From an uncultured Pseudomonadota bacterium (lineage in GTDB: Bacteria; Myxococcota_A; UBA796; JAFGLY01), in contig CALDOK010000276.1 in the NCBI GenBank assembly GCA_937912125.1, positions 1 through 61,379 on the forward strand: DNA of 61,379 bases, given 5' to 3'. Below, piece by piece: positions 50,439 through 59,448 of this stretch. How positions within the stretch are numbered: the first letter of the stretch is position 1; each line of letters opens with the position of its first letter. A model generated the notes under the pieces. The model had not been told where the DNA came from, did no database searches, and saw only the letters and a list, made by a program, of their open reading frames with translations. The translations under genes were made by a program, and so were the position numbers.

Positions 50439-51794
50439 CTACAGCAGCTTGGCTGCCATCTCGGCCAGCTCGGAGCGCTCGCCCTTCTTCAGTGTGACGT
50501 GGCCGGCCAGGGCCTGGCCCTTGAAGTGCTCAACCACGTAGGTCAGGCCGTTCGAGGTGGCGTCCACGTAGGGATTGTCGATCTGGTAGGGGTCGCCCGT
50601 GAGGATCACCTTGGTGCCCTCGCCGGCGCGGGTGATTACCGTCTTGACCTCGTGGGGGGTGAGGTTCTGGGCTTCGTCGATGATCAGGAACTGGCGAGGG
50701 ATGGAGCGGCCGCGGATGTAGGTGAGCGGCTCGACCTCGATGATCTTCTGGTCGATGAGGGGCTGGTAGCTGGGGGCGCCCCGGCCCCGCTTGTCGTCGC
50801 CGTCCTCGCCGTTGAGCAGCAGCTCGAGGTTGTCGAAGATGGGCTTCATCCAGGGGTTGAGCTTCTCGCTGATGTCGCCGGGGAGGAAGCCCACGTCGCG
50901 GCCCATGGGGAAGATGGGGCGAGCCACCACCAGCCGGCGGTAGGCGCCCTCGTCGGCGACCTTCTGCAGACCGCAGGCGATGGCCAGCAGGGTCTTGCCG
51001 GTGCCGGCGATGCCGTCGAGGGTGACCAGCCTGATGGAGTCGTCCAGCAGCAGATCCAGAGCGAAGATCTGCTCCTTGTTGCGGGGGTAGATGCCCCACA
51101 CGGCGTCCTTCTGGCGCTGCACGCGCACCAGCCGCTGTTGGCGCTCATCGAAGCGGCCCATGGCGCTCTGGTTGTCGCTGCGATCGGCGGCCTTGAGGAT
51201 CACGTACTGGTTCGAGTACAGGGTGGTGTCTTCGAAGCTGACCCAGCCCCGCTGGTAGAGCTCCTGGATGAGCTTCTCGGGGACCTCGCGCTCGGCGACG
51301 CCGGTGTAGTTCTCGTCGAACTGGATGTGGGCGTGCTCGTAGTCTTCGGCCTTGATGCCCAAGGCATCGGCCTTGAGCCGCATGTTCACGTCGCGGGTGA
51401 CGAACACCACCGAGCCCAGGGGCTGCTTGCGGGCCAGGCTGTGCACCGTGGCCAGGATACGGTTGTCGTTGGTGTTGGGCTCGAAGTTGCGGGGCAGCTG
51501 ATCGGCGTCGAGGCCCAGGTCCACGACGAGTGTGCCACCGCCGGGCAGGGGGACGCCCTTGGACAGGCTGCCCTCGGCCCGAAGGCCGTCCACGGCGCGG
51601 GAGATGGTGCGGGCGTTGCGACCCGTCTCGTTCAGGTCGCGCTTGAACTTGTCGATCTCCTCGATGACCGTGATGGGCAGGACCAGATCGTGCTCACCAA
51701 AGGAGGCGAGGGCTCCGGGGTCGTAGAGCAGGACATTGGTGTCGAGCACGTAGGTGCGGCGACCCGTGGTGGAGGGCGTTTCGGTCTGGCTCAC
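50439..51794 (-). CDS. PIN-PhoH fusion ATPase (PhoH2-like)
   Basis: 451 residues from a GTG. The N-terminal PIN domain (about 13-140) has TYVLDTNVLLYDP, VIEEIDKF, NDNRIL and VFVTRDVNMRLKA, giving the four acidic residues of a nuclease site. The C-terminal PhoH domain has Walker A LDGIAGTGKT, RRLVVARPIFPMGRDVGFLPGD and Walker B FLIIDEAQN, then LTGDPYQID. In other bacteria such fusions are RNA helicases with ribonuclease activity. It lies in a long minus-strand run between an exported protein and ygiQ. It is sometimes annotated as YlaK. Confidence 0.92.
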   Translation of the reverse strand: MSQTETPSTTGRRTYVLDTNVLLYDPGALASFGEHDLVLPITVIEEIDKFKRDLNETGRNARTISRAVDGLRAEGSLSKGVPLPGGGTLVVDLGLDADQLPRNFEPNTNDNRILATVHSLARKQPLGSVVFVTRDVNMRLKADALGIKAEDYEHAHIQFDENYTGVAEREVPEKLIQELYQRGWVSFEDTTLYSNQYVILKAADRSDNQSAMGRFDERQQRLVRVQRQKDAVWGIYPRNKEQIFALDLLLDDSIRLVTLDGIAGTGKTLLAIACGLQKVADEGAYRRLVVARPIFPMGRDVGFLPGDISEKLNPWMKPIFDNLELLLNGEDGDDKRGRGAPSYQPLIDQKIIEVEPLTYIRGRSIPRQFLIIDEAQNLTPHEVKTVITRAGEGTKVILTGDPYQIDNPYVDATSNGLTYVVEHFKGQALAGHVTLKKGERSELAEMAAKLL

Positions 51795-51831
51795 GGGTAT
51801 GTCTCGCAGGTGGGAGGGGGGCCGTGGGGGC

Positions 51832-52389
51832 TCACTCGATGCCGAGGACGAAGTCGCTCATGCCGCCGGTGGGTTTGTCGGAGGAGCGTCGCGCGTAGTC
51901 GATCTGGGGGTCGTGGAGGCGGATGACGCCGGCGTCGTTGTAGCCGGTGCCCATGTAGACATGCAGTATTCCGCCTGCGGGCTGGGGCCCGGGAAGCGCC
52001 GAGAAGGTGACGTTGTTGCTGCCGGGCTTGAGCCAGGGGGCGAGGTCGAGGATCAGCTGGTCATCGCCCGAGCGCACACGGCGGACGAGGTCGCCGTTGA
52101 CGAACACCTCGATGGTGTGGCCCGTGGAGCGGTTGTCCTCGGTGACCATCCAGTACCGGCCCGCCGAGACCGCGCTGGCCGCTGGCTGGAGTGGGGCGTC
52201 GGGGGCCGGGGCCGGGTCCAGGCTGCGCACCACGTACTGGGGCGCCGTGACGTGGATGTCGCCGTGCTCGTCGATGTGGACGTCGGCGTCGGTGAAGGTC
52301 TGGTCCCTGAGGCCAGTGGCCCGCACGCCGTTGACGTACAGCTCAGCTGCGCTCGCCAAGGTGGACACCAACAAGAGGGTGGCCCACAT
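51832..52389 (-). CDS. exported protein, function unknown
   Basis: 185 residues with a short signal peptide (MWATLLLVSTLASAA). The mature protein is beta-rich: ELYVNGVRATGLRDQTF, VHIDEHGDIHVTAP, HTIEVFVNGDLVRRVRSG, LKPGSNNVTFSALPG and GILHVYMGTGYND. This repeats a 'Y-V-N-G' theme reminiscent of PEGA- or carbohydrate-binding-like beta sandwiches. No catalytic residues are obvious. It follows the IHF-like gene by six bases, so they are co-transcribed. Confidence 0.7.
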   Translation of the reverse strand: MWATLLLVSTLASAAELYVNGVRATGLRDQTFTDADVHIDEHGDIHVTAPQYVVRSLDPAPAPDAPLQPAASAVSAGRYWMVTEDNRSTGHTIEVFVNGDLVRRVRSGDDQLILDLAPWLKPGSNNVTFSALPGPQPAGGILHVYMGTGYNDAGVIRLHDPQIDYARRSSDKPTGGMSDFVLGIE

Positions 52390-52395
52390 GGGAGC

Positions 52396-52680
52396 TCAGT
52401 CCTCGCTGCCGTTGAGGCGCTCGCGGATCTCCTTGCCCGCTCGGAAGACCGGCAGGGACTTGGCCTTGACCTTGATGCTGCCGCGGGTGCGCGGGTTGCG
52501 GCCGTCGTAGCCGTCGTATTGGCGCACCTGGAAGGTGCCGAAGCCTCGGATCTCGACGCGGCGCTGCTCGCAGAGGGCATCGAGCATCTGCTCGAAGACC
52601 AGGTTGACCACGCGGGAGGCCATGGTGTGGGGGACATCGCCTCGCTTGGCGACGGCTCGAATGAGCTCGCTCTTGGTCAT
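52396..52680 (-). CDS. IHF/HU-family DNA-bending protein (IHF beta-like)
   Basis: 94 residues, standard length. It starts MTKSELI as IhfB does. The core is RVEIRGFGTFQVR, followed by the DNA-minor-groove arm GRNPRTRGSIKVKAK with the intercalating Pro, then PVFRAGKEIRERL. It bends DNA and organises the nucleoid. The C-terminus is acidic. It lies 67 bp after lipB. In myxobacteria several HU/IHF paralogues exist, so the exact subunit is uncertain. Confidence 0.9.
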   Translation of the reverse strand: MTKSELIRAVAKRGDVPHTMASRVVNLVFEQMLDALCEQRRVEIRGFGTFQVRQYDGYDGRNPRTRGSIKVKAKSLPVFRAGKEIRERLNGSED

Positions 52681-52747
52681 CGCGGGGTCTTCCAGGTGCT
52701 CGTGGTGATCTGTGGCCGCAGCTGCAGCCGGGCCCCTTTATGGGCTG

Positions 52748-53425
52748 CTAGGGGAGGGAGCAAGGGCGCTCTTTGGCCAGCGCGGCCAACAGCTCACGGG
52801 CCACATCGGGGGCCGCCTGCGCCGGGGAGGGGACGCCCCCAGGGCGCAGCCGCGCGAGGCTGGTGATCTCGCCGTCGGTGATGCCGCAGGGCACGATGAG
52901 GCCGTAGGGAGCCAGGTCGGTGGTGAGGTTGAGGGCGAAGCCGTGCATGGTGACGTTGCGGTGGATGTTCAGCCCCACAGCCCCGATCTTGGCCTGCCCC
53001 ACCCAGACGCCGGGGTAGCCTTGGCGCCGCTGGGCCTGGACGCCCTGGGTGGCCAACCAGCGGATCAAGCCTGTCTCGACGGCATCCACGGCGGCCTTGA
53101 CCCCCAGCCCTAGCCGGCCGATGTCGGCGATCAGGTAGCCCACCAGCTGGCCGGGGCCGTGGTAGGTGGCCAGGCCGCCGCGCTCGGTGCGCACCACCTC
53201 GATGCCGTGCTCGGCCAGCAGCGCCACTGGGGTGGGGATGGGAGGGGGCCGGCGGCCCTCGGTGACCACGGGGGGGTGCTCCAGCAGCCAGAGCTCGGGC
53301 ACGGCGAGCCCCTCGAGCAAGGCCTGGCGGTGCTGGCGCTGGCGCTCGAGGGTGGGCTGGTACGCTACCGTGCCAAGCCAGTGCCAGCGGGGGAGGGGAT
53401 CGCCGAGCTGGGCCGGGGTGCTCAA
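52748..53425 (-). CDS. lipB: octanoyltransferase LipB
   Basis: 225 residues from a TTG that overlaps the previous stop (TTGA). The hallmarks are RGGLATYHGPGQLVGY, the catalytic Lys in GQAKIGAVGLNI, RNVTMHGFALN, and the nucleophile Cys in VPCGITDGEITSL. It transfers octanoate from acyl carrier protein to lipoyl domains. lipA is not in the window. Length is typical. Confidence 0.95.
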   Translation of the reverse strand: MSTPAQLGDPLPRWHWLGTVAYQPTLERQRQHRQALLEGLAVPELWLLEHPPVVTEGRRPPPIPTPVALLAEHGIEVVRTERGGLATYHGPGQLVGYLIADIGRLGLGVKAAVDAVETGLIRWLATQGVQAQRRQGYPGVWVGQAKIGAVGLNIHRNVTMHGFALNLTTDLAPYGLIVPCGITDGEITSLARLRPGGVPSPAQAAPDVARELLAALAKERPCSLP

Positions 53426-54228
53426 GGGTCGAGTACGAGCACGACCAGGGCCTCGGTCAGCAGGCGTGCATCCCGACTGACGGTCTGGAAGCGGATGGAG
53501 TCGTCCACGCTGAGCACCAGATCCACGTCGGAGTGCAGATCGGCAGCCCGGAGCAGCAGCGGTGAGGCGCCGGCCCGCGCGAAGGCCAGCGGATCGGCGG
53601 GGTCGGTGACGTACTGGACCATGGTGCGCTTGCGGGCGATGGACTCGTGGACCTGGTCGAGGGCGTACAGGACGTCGCCGTCGGACGCCAGCAGCCGGGG
53701 CGCCAGGGCTCCCTGGGCCGAGAGGCCACGGGCATCGATCACGATCCCTGTGAAGCTCGAGCGCTCACCCCTGGGGGGATCCCCATCCGCCGCGCCCGCG
53801 TAGGCGGCGGGTCGCAGCCAGGTGGCGAGGTCCAGCTCGGCGGTGATCTCCACCTGCCCTGAGCTGTGGTAGCGGGTCTCGGTGACGTGCCACGACGACG
53901 ACTCCTGGCCCAGGTGCTCCCCCACGGGGGTGCGGGCGTCGATCAGGTCGCGGACGGTGGTGGCGTGATCCAGCTGCACGCGCCCCGCCGCCTCGAGCAG
54001 CCGAGGACCCAGGTGCTGGCGCGCTTGCTGCTCGGTCACCTGCAGCTCGGCGTGGGAGCCCGGCGCGGGCTGAGCCTGGTCGGACATGGTGAGGACCATG
54101 TGGGTCCAGTCCACGGACGCGCCCGCCAGCTGGCTGGTGACCGGGGCGAAGGAGGGGTCGGCAGCCTGGGCCGTGGCCGGTGAAGCCAGGGTGATCAGAC
54201 CGACGAGAGCCAGCGTTGCGGGGGTCAT
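53422..54228 (-). CDS. exported LPP20-like protein
   Basis: 268 residues with a clear signal peptide (MTPATLALVGLITLASPATAQA). The mature part has TRYHSSGQVEITAELDLATWL, then SSFTGIVIDARGLSAQGALAPRLLASDGDVLYAL and FARAGASPLLLRAADLHSDVDLVLSVDD. The 'TGxVIDARGL...PxLLxxDG' segment resembles that of LPP20/FlgO-type periplasmic proteins seen in Geobacter-like bacteria. Such proteins often associate with the outer membrane or flagella. Here it lies between dnaE and lipB with its own promoter, so its partner is unknown. Confidence 0.75.
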   Translation of the reverse strand: MTPATLALVGLITLASPATAQAADPSFAPVTSQLAGASVDWTHMVLTMSDQAQPAPGSHAELQVTEQQARQHLGPRLLEAAGRVQLDHATTVRDLIDARTPVGEHLGQESSSWHVTETRYHSSGQVEITAELDLATWLRPAAYAGAADGDPPRGERSSFTGIVIDARGLSAQGALAPRLLASDGDVLYALDQVHESIARKRTMVQYVTDPADPLAFARAGASPLLLRAADLHSDVDLVLSVDDSIRFQTVSRDARLLTEALVVLVLDP

Positions 54229-54258
54229 GCCAGCGGGAGCCTCGGGTGCAGGTGTTCA

Positions 54259-54287
54259 GACCTAGCGCTGGGGTTGCAGCCTGGCAA
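54259..54287 (-). promoter_or_regulatory. promoter for the exported protein-lipB unit
   Basis: On the minus strand: TTGCCA (54282-54287; five of six matches), 17 bases, TAGGTC (54259-54264), in the 63-base gap after dnaE. It indicates a new transcript that probably extends leftward through lipB. Confidence 0.5.
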
Positions 54288-54291
54288 GGCG

Positions 54292-57200
54292 TCAGGCGAA
54301 GCGGATCACATCGGGCCGGCCGAACAGGGCCTCGATCTCGGTTCGCAGAGCATCGGTGGCGGCTACGCCCCGATGCGGAGGGAAGCGGAGCTTCACCAGG
54401 GCACGCCCCTGGTAGTCGATGTGCAGGCGGCAGGAACAGGACCCGGTGTGGGCGCTGAGCAGGGCCACCAGGGAGGCGCAGCGGCTGGGGTCGAGCTCAC
54501 TGTGCGCCAGGGCGAGGACCACGGCCCGGGTGGACCGACCCAGGACCTCGGCGGCCAGCTCGGCGCTCTCGGCCCGGATGCTGGGGAGCTCCTGGCCCTC
54601 GCGCTGCTCGATCTTGCCGCGGATGATCACCGGCTGGTCGGACTGCAGGGCCTCGCGGGACTGCTCCCAGGCTTCGGAGAAGAAGGTGCACTCCACCGTA
54701 CCCATGGGATCGCTCAGGGTGACGAAGGCCATGCGCCCGCCCCGCTTGCTGCGGATGGCGCGGCTGGCGGACACCACGCCCGCCACGTTGACCTCGACCG
54801 CCCGGCGGAAGCCGCCCTTGCTGGACAGGCCGTGGTCGGAGGCGAAGCGAGGTAGGCCCTCGAGGGTGCAGGAGGTGTGCCGCGCCAGGTCCTTCATGTA
54901 GGGCTCGAGGGGGTGGCCCGACAGGAAGAAGCCAAGGGCTTCCTTTTCGTTGGACAGGCGCTCGCCTGTGGGCCACTCGCCGCGATCGGAGAAGCGGTAG
55001 GCGGGAGGGGGGGCCACCGCGCCGCCAAACAGGCTGGTCTGGCCGCTGTTGCGGGTCTCCTGGGTGCGCTGGGCCACGCGGATGGCACCGTCCAGCCCGT
55101 CGAACATGGCGGAGCGGGTGAGGCCGGTGAAGTCGAAGGCTCCAGCCTTGATGAGGTGCTCGAGCACGCGCTTGTTGAGCTTGCCCAGGTCGACGGAGTC
55201 GAGGAAGTGGGGCAGGTCACGGAAGCTGCCCCCCACGGCCTCGCGGGCCTGCACGATGGCTTCGACCGCCGCGCTGCCGACGTTCTTGACCGCGCCCATG
55301 CCGTAGCGGATGGTGTCGCGGGCGTCGGCGGGGACGTCGAAGGCGGTGAAGCTGTGGTTGACGTCCGGGGGAAGGATCTGGAGCCCGGCCCGCTGGCAGT
55401 CCCGGATGTAGATCAGCACCTTGTCGGTGTTGTCGGCTTCGATGGACATCAGCGCCGCCATGAACTCGGCGCGGTGGTGGGCCTTGAGCCAGGCGGTCTG
55501 GTAGGAGATCAAGCCATAGGCGGCGGAGTGGGACTTGTTGAAGCCGTAGCCGGCGAACTTGGCCAGGAGCTCGAAGATGTGGGTGGCCGTCTCGGCGGGG
55601 ATGTCGTTCTTGGCCGCGCCGTCCAGGAAGCGGACCGCCTGCTTGTCCATCTCCTCTTTCTTCTTCTTGCCCATGGCCCGGCGCAGCAGATCGGCCTCGC
55701 CCAGGCTGTAGCCGGACAGGATCTGGGCCACCTGCATGACCTGCTCCTGGTAGAGCACGACGCCGTAGGTGGGCTTGAGGATCTCCTCGAGCTGGGGCAG
55801 GGGGTAGGTGATGGCCTTGCGCCCGTGCTTGCACTCGACGAAGTCGTCCACCATGCCCGACTGCAGGGGGCCGGGCCGGTACAGGGCGATGAGGGCCACC
55901 GCCTCTTCGATGCTCTGGGGCTGAAGGCGCTGCAGCAGCTTCTGCATGCCGTCGGACTCGACCTGGAACACCCCCAGGGAGTCGCCCTTGGACAGCAGCG
56001 CGTAGGGCTTGGGATCGTCCAGCGGGATGAGCGCCATGTCGATGCGCTCGCCGGTGTTGCGCTCGATCAAGGCCACCGCGTCGCGGATCTGGTCGAGGGT
56101 CTTGAGCCCCAGGAAGTCGAACTTGATCAGGCCTACGGACTCGGCGGCCTTCATCTCGTACTGCACCACCGGGCCGCCCTCGGCCGAGTCGCGGTACAGG
56201 GGCGCGTACTCCACCAGGGGCTTGTCGGCGATGACCACGCCCGCGGCGTGGATGCCGGTCTGGCGGCACATGCCCTCGACCAGCTTGGCCAGGTTGACCA
56301 CCCGCTTGACCCGGGGGTCGGACTCGACCAGCACGCGGAAGGACTCTTCCCGCATGGCATCGTCGAGGGTGATGTTGATCTCGTTGGGGACCAGCTTGGC
56401 GATGCGGTCGGCGTCGTTGAAGGTGAGGCTGGCCACCCGGGCCACGTCGCGGATGGCGAGCTTGGCCTTGAGCTTGCCGTAGGTGATGATCTGGCTGACC
56501 AGGGGTGAGCCGTACTTGAGACGCACGTGCTCGATGGCTTCTTCGCGGCGGTCCTGGCAGAAGTCCACGTCGATGTCGGGCATCGACACGCGCTCGGGAT
56601 TCAGGAAGCGCTCGAAGAGCAGGGTGAAGCGGATGGGGTCGACATCCGTGATGCGCATGGCGTAGGCCACGAGGCTGCCGGCGGCGGAGCCGCGCCCGGG
56701 GCCCACGGGGATGCCGTTGTCCTTGGACCAGTTGATGAACTCGGCCACGATGAGCAGGTAGGCCGGGAACTGCATGTGGATGATGATGCCGAGCTCGCGC
56801 TCGAGGCGCTCCCAGTAGACGGGATGCTCTTCCGGAGAGATGTGCTGGAGCCGGAGCTTCAGGCCTTCGGTGCCGTACCACCGGAAGTAGCCGTTCATGT
56901 TGCCGGCACCGGGCGGGCGCGGGGGGATGGCGTGGGCCGGATCCGGCAGCCCGAAGTCCCGGGGCGGGGGGAAGGCCTTGTAGAAATAGGCCCAGTTGTT
57001 GTCGGTGTCGGCGTCGGGCTGGGTGTCGGGGGGGGTGGTGGCCGGGAAGTGGTAGGTGTCGAACTGGAACTCGAAGACGCAGCGCTCGGCGATCTCGGTG
57101 GTGCGCTCGATGGCGGGCCCGTCGTCGGGGAAGATCTCCCGGAGCTCCTCTTCGGACTTGAGGTAGGCTTGGTCGGTGGGGGAGTGGTAGCGGTCGGGGG

Positions 57201-57891
57201 TGTCCAGCGCCTCGCCCATGCCGATGGCGTGGAGCACGTGCTGGGTGACCACGTCGGTGGGCTCGAGGTAGTGCACCGGGTTGGTGACCACGGTGGCGAT
57301 GCCCAGGATCTGGCCCAGATCGCGGCAGAGCCGGTTGGCCTCGTCTTGCTGTGGCAGGCCGAAGTCCTGCAGCTCGAGGAAGAGGTGGTCGGAACCGAAG
57401 ATGGCCTGCAGCTGCTCGAGGCGTGGCTGGGCCTGGTCGGGCTGGCCCTGGACCAGGGCGCGACCCACGGGACCCTTGAGGCCGCTGGTGAGGGCGATGA
57501 GGCCTTCGTGGTGCTCTGCCAGTAGCTCGAGGTCCACGCGCGGGCGGTAGTGCATGCCGTCGAAGATGGCGCGGGTGATCAGGTGGCAGAGGTTGCGGTA
57601 GCCGGCTTGGTTCTCGACCAGCAGGACCACGGACCAGCCCCCGAGGATGCCCTTGGGATCCTGGAAGGCGATGCCTTCGGGTTGGACCGTGATCTCGGCA
57701 CCGATGATCGGCTGCAGCCCCTTGCCCTTGGCCGCCTTGAAGAACTCCACCGCGCCGTAGAGGTTGCAGCGGTCGGTGAGCGCGATGGCGGGCTGACCCA
57801 AGGTGTGGGCCTTGGCGACCAGGTCCTTGGGGGAGACGGCGCCGTCGAGCAGGGTGTACTGGCTGTGGACGTGGAGGTGCGCGAAGGCCAT
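54292..57891 (-). CDS. dnaE: DNA polymerase III alpha subunit
   Basis: 1199 residues from the ATG at 57891 (MAFAHLHVHSQYTLLDG). An in-frame extension upstream has no family similarity. The domains are in the usual order: PHP (HLHVHSQYTLLDG, ALTDRCNLYGAV), then the polymerase palm with VGPGRGSAAGSLVAYAMRITDVDP and the catalytic SMPDIDVDFCQDRR, fingers (LIKFDFLGLKTLDQI), helix-hairpin-helix (VNHSFTAFDV...GAVKNVG), OB fold (VNVAGVVSASRAIRSKRGGRMAFVTLSD) and C-terminal domain. It is the replicative polymerase of the C family. Length matches other deltaproteobacterial DnaE1. Confidence 0.97.
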   Translation of the reverse strand: MAFAHLHVHSQYTLLDGAVSPKDLVAKAHTLGQPAIALTDRCNLYGAVEFFKAAKGKGLQPIIGAEITVQPEGIAFQDPKGILGGWSVVLLVENQAGYRNLCHLITRAIFDGMHYRPRVDLELLAEHHEGLIALTSGLKGPVGRALVQGQPDQAQPRLEQLQAIFGSDHLFLELQDFGLPQQDEANRLCRDLGQILGIATVVTNPVHYLEPTDVVTQHVLHAIGMGEALDTPDRYHSPTDQAYLKSEEELREIFPDDGPAIERTTEIAERCVFEFQFDTYHFPATTPPDTQPDADTDNNWAYFYKAFPPPRDFGLPDPAHAIPPRPPGAGNMNGYFRWYGTEGLKLRLQHISPEEHPVYWERLERELGIIIHMQFPAYLLIVAEFINWSKDNGIPVGPGRGSAAGSLVAYAMRITDVDPIRFTLLFERFLNPERVSMPDIDVDFCQDRREEAIEHVRLKYGSPLVSQIITYGKLKAKLAIRDVARVASLTFNDADRIAKLVPNEINITLDDAMREESFRVLVESDPRVKRVVNLAKLVEGMCRQTGIHAAGVVIADKPLVEYAPLYRDSAEGGPVVQYEMKAAESVGLIKFDFLGLKTLDQIRDAVALIERNTGERIDMALIPLDDPKPYALLSKGDSLGVFQVESDGMQKLLQRLQPQSIEEAVALIALYRPGPLQSGMVDDFVECKHGRKAITYPLPQLEEILKPTYGVVLYQEQVMQVAQILSGYSLGEADLLRRAMGKKKKEEMDKQAVRFLDGAAKNDIPAETATHIFELLAKFAGYGFNKSHSAAYGLISYQTAWLKAHHRAEFMAALMSIEADNTDKVLIYIRDCQRAGLQILPPDVNHSFTAFDVPADARDTIRYGMGAVKNVGSAAVEAIVQAREAVGGSFRDLPHFLDSVDLGKLNKRVLEHLIKAGAFDFTGLTRSAMFDGLDGAIRVAQRTQETRNSGQTSLFGGAVAPPPAYRFSDRGEWPTGERLSNEKEALGFFLSGHPLEPYMKDLARHTSCTLEGLPRFASDHGLSSKGGFRRAVEVNVAGVVSASRAIRSKRGGRMAFVTLSDPMGTVECTFFSEAWEQSREALQSDQPVIIRGKIEQREGQELPSIRAESAELAAEVLGRSTRAVVLALAHSELDPSRCASLVALLSAHTGSCSCRLHIDYQGRALVKLRFPPHRGVAATDALRTEIEALFGRPDVIRFA

Positions 57892-58154
57892 GGCACAGCT
57901 TGGGTTGGGGGCCCCTGGAACATAGCCCGCGGGAGGGACAGATTCTGGTGATCCCGCCTCGTGTGCGCGAACGGGCCTGTTCCCGGCCGCGCGTGGGGGG
58001 CCGCGCCAGGGTGTCTTCGGGGGGCAAGTCCGTCCGGCTCCTGGGGTCACCGATGGCTCGGTCCCTCGCCCGAGGCTCAGTCGGGGGTCGCGTGAGCACC
58101 GGTCGGGCTCGCCTACGATATGCTGTGGCCCGTCGCCCCCTCAGGAGCTCCCCC
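57892..58154. other. intergenic region between dnaE and the PEBP gene
   Basis: 263 bases between divergent genes. A -10-like TATGTT for dnaE (57919-57924, minus strand) and TACGAT for the PEBP gene (58114-58119) are visible, but neither has a convincing -35. Nothing else is seen. Confidence 0.4.
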
Positions 58155-58796
58155 ATGCACCTCACCGCACTGGTCGCCGTCTTGGCCCTCGCCTGCAATG
58201 GCCCCGCCCAGCAGGGCGGCGGCGCCAACGGCCCTGGCGCGCCACCGCCGGGTCCTCCGCCTCCCGCCGGAGGGCCTGGCCCTGCCGTTCACCAGGGCGG
58301 CGCAGACGGGCTCGACCGGGACCTGATCCTCACCACCGTGGCTTGGCCTCCCGGGGGCAAGATCCCCAGCACCTACACCTGCGAGGGTGAGGACATCTCC
58401 CCGCCGCTGGACTGGCAGAGCCTTCCCCAGGGCGCCCAGAGCCTGGCCCTGATCGTCGAGGACCCCGACGCCCCCGATCCAGCCGCCCCGCAGACCATCT
58501 GGACCCACTGGGTGCTGTACAACCTGCCCGCCGAGGAGCGCTCCGGCATCCCCGAGGCCGCGCGGCACCTGCCCCCGGGCACCCTCGAGGGCAAGAACGA
58601 CTGGGGCAACACCGGCTACGGCGGGCCCTGCCCCCCCATCGGCGAGCACCGCTACTTTCACAAGCTCTACGCCCTGGACACCCTGCTGCCCGACCTGGGC
58701 CAGCCCGACCGCGCCGCCCTGTTGGCGGCCATGGAGGGCCACGTCATCTATCAGGTCGACCTGATCGGCACCTACCAGAAGCAGGCCGCCCAGTAG
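58155..58796 (+). CDS. PEBP-family (YbhB/YbcL-like) lipoprotein
   Basis: 213 residues from the ATG at 58155 (Shine-Dalgarno CAGGAG). The signal MHLTALVAVLALAC has lipobox LALAC. A Gly/Pro-rich linker follows. The domain is a phosphatidylethanolamine-binding/RKIP fold: SLALIVEDPDAPDP, TIWTHWVLYNLP, GKNDWGNTGYGGPCPPIGEHRYFHKLYALD. The Asp-Pro-Asp and His residues form the anion-binding site. It is anchored in the envelope. The function of bacterial PEBP proteins is poorly known. Confidence 0.92.
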   Translation: MHLTALVAVLALACNGPAQQGGGANGPGAPPPGPPPPAGGPGPAVHQGGADGLDRDLILTTVAWPPGGKIPSTYTCEGEDISPPLDWQSLPQGAQSLALIVEDPDAPDPAAPQTIWTHWVLYNLPAEERSGIPEAARHLPPGTLEGKNDWGNTGYGGPCPPIGEHRYFHKLYALDTLLPDLGQPDRAALLAAMEGHVIYQVDLIGTYQKQAAQ

Positions 58797-58799
58797 GCT

Positions 58800-59438
58800 T
58801 CAGCGGCGCTGGGGTAGGGTGTCGACCATACGCCAGGCGATGCTGCGCTCGTGGCCAAAGTGGGCCGAGACCAGCTCGCCGATGCGTGCGTCCATGGTCT
58901 CGTCGTAGCCGGGCGCTCCGATCACCAGCTCCAGGCGGTCGGCGCTGGGGCAGGGCTGCGCGGCCAGGGCGGCGATGGTGTCCCGGGCCGCCGCTCCTTC
59001 GGCCACGCTCATCAGCGCGGGGACCAGGGTGTCGATCCGGCCATCGAGGACGTCCTGCTCCGGGTCGTACCGCAGGAACGCGCCGCGACGAAGGAAGAGG
59101 ATCACCCCCTGGTCGCCCACGGGAGGGTGCAACGGCGTGTAGCTGGGCCAGACCGGGCTGCGGTGGATGCCGTAGGCGTGGAAGGCCACGTGCAAGGACA
59201 GATGCTCGGTGTCGAAGCCGCTCACGACGATCCGCTCGGCCTGCCAGGCCCGTCGAGCAGGCCGCAGCCACTCCTTCACCGCCCAGTGGGTGAGGGTGTA
59301 GCTGTAGGGCTCCACACCCTCGCCCAGGGGCAGGCTGACGGTCTCCAGCCCCGGGGGCGTGACGTCTGCCACCGCCACCAGTGGGCTCAGGCTCATCAGC
59401 TCGTCCAGGCTGACCCGCTCGAAGTGGATCCGACCCAT
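58800..59438 (-). CDS. hypothetical protein linked to the peptide transporter gene
   Basis: 212 residues from the ATG at 59438 (Shine-Dalgarno AGGAG), ten bases after the POT gene stop. No signal peptide or helix. The sequence is mixed alpha/beta (LETVSLPLGEGVEPYSYTL, SLHVAFHAYGIHRSPVWPSY, VILFLRRGAFLRYDPE, LELVIGAPGYDETMDARIGELV). No family is recognised. It is probably cytoplasmic and co-transcribed with the transporter. Confidence 0.7.
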   Translation of the reverse strand: MGRIHFERVSLDELMSLSPLVAVADVTPPGLETVSLPLGEGVEPYSYTLTHWAVKEWLRPARRAWQAERIVVSGFDTEHLSLHVAFHAYGIHRSPVWPSYTPLHPPVGDQGVILFLRRGAFLRYDPEQDVLDGRIDTLVPALMSVAEGAAARDTIAALAAQPCPSADRLELVIGAPGYDETMDARIGELVSAHFGHERSIAWRMVDTLPQRR

Positions 59439-59448
59439 ACCGTGGCTC

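Noticed and set aside
47853..51926. A 1357-codon plus-strand open frame
   Set aside because: It lies antisense to rlmB, ygiQ and phoH-like genes with clear motifs; its Gly/Val/His-rich composition is what antisense of GC-rich genes gives.
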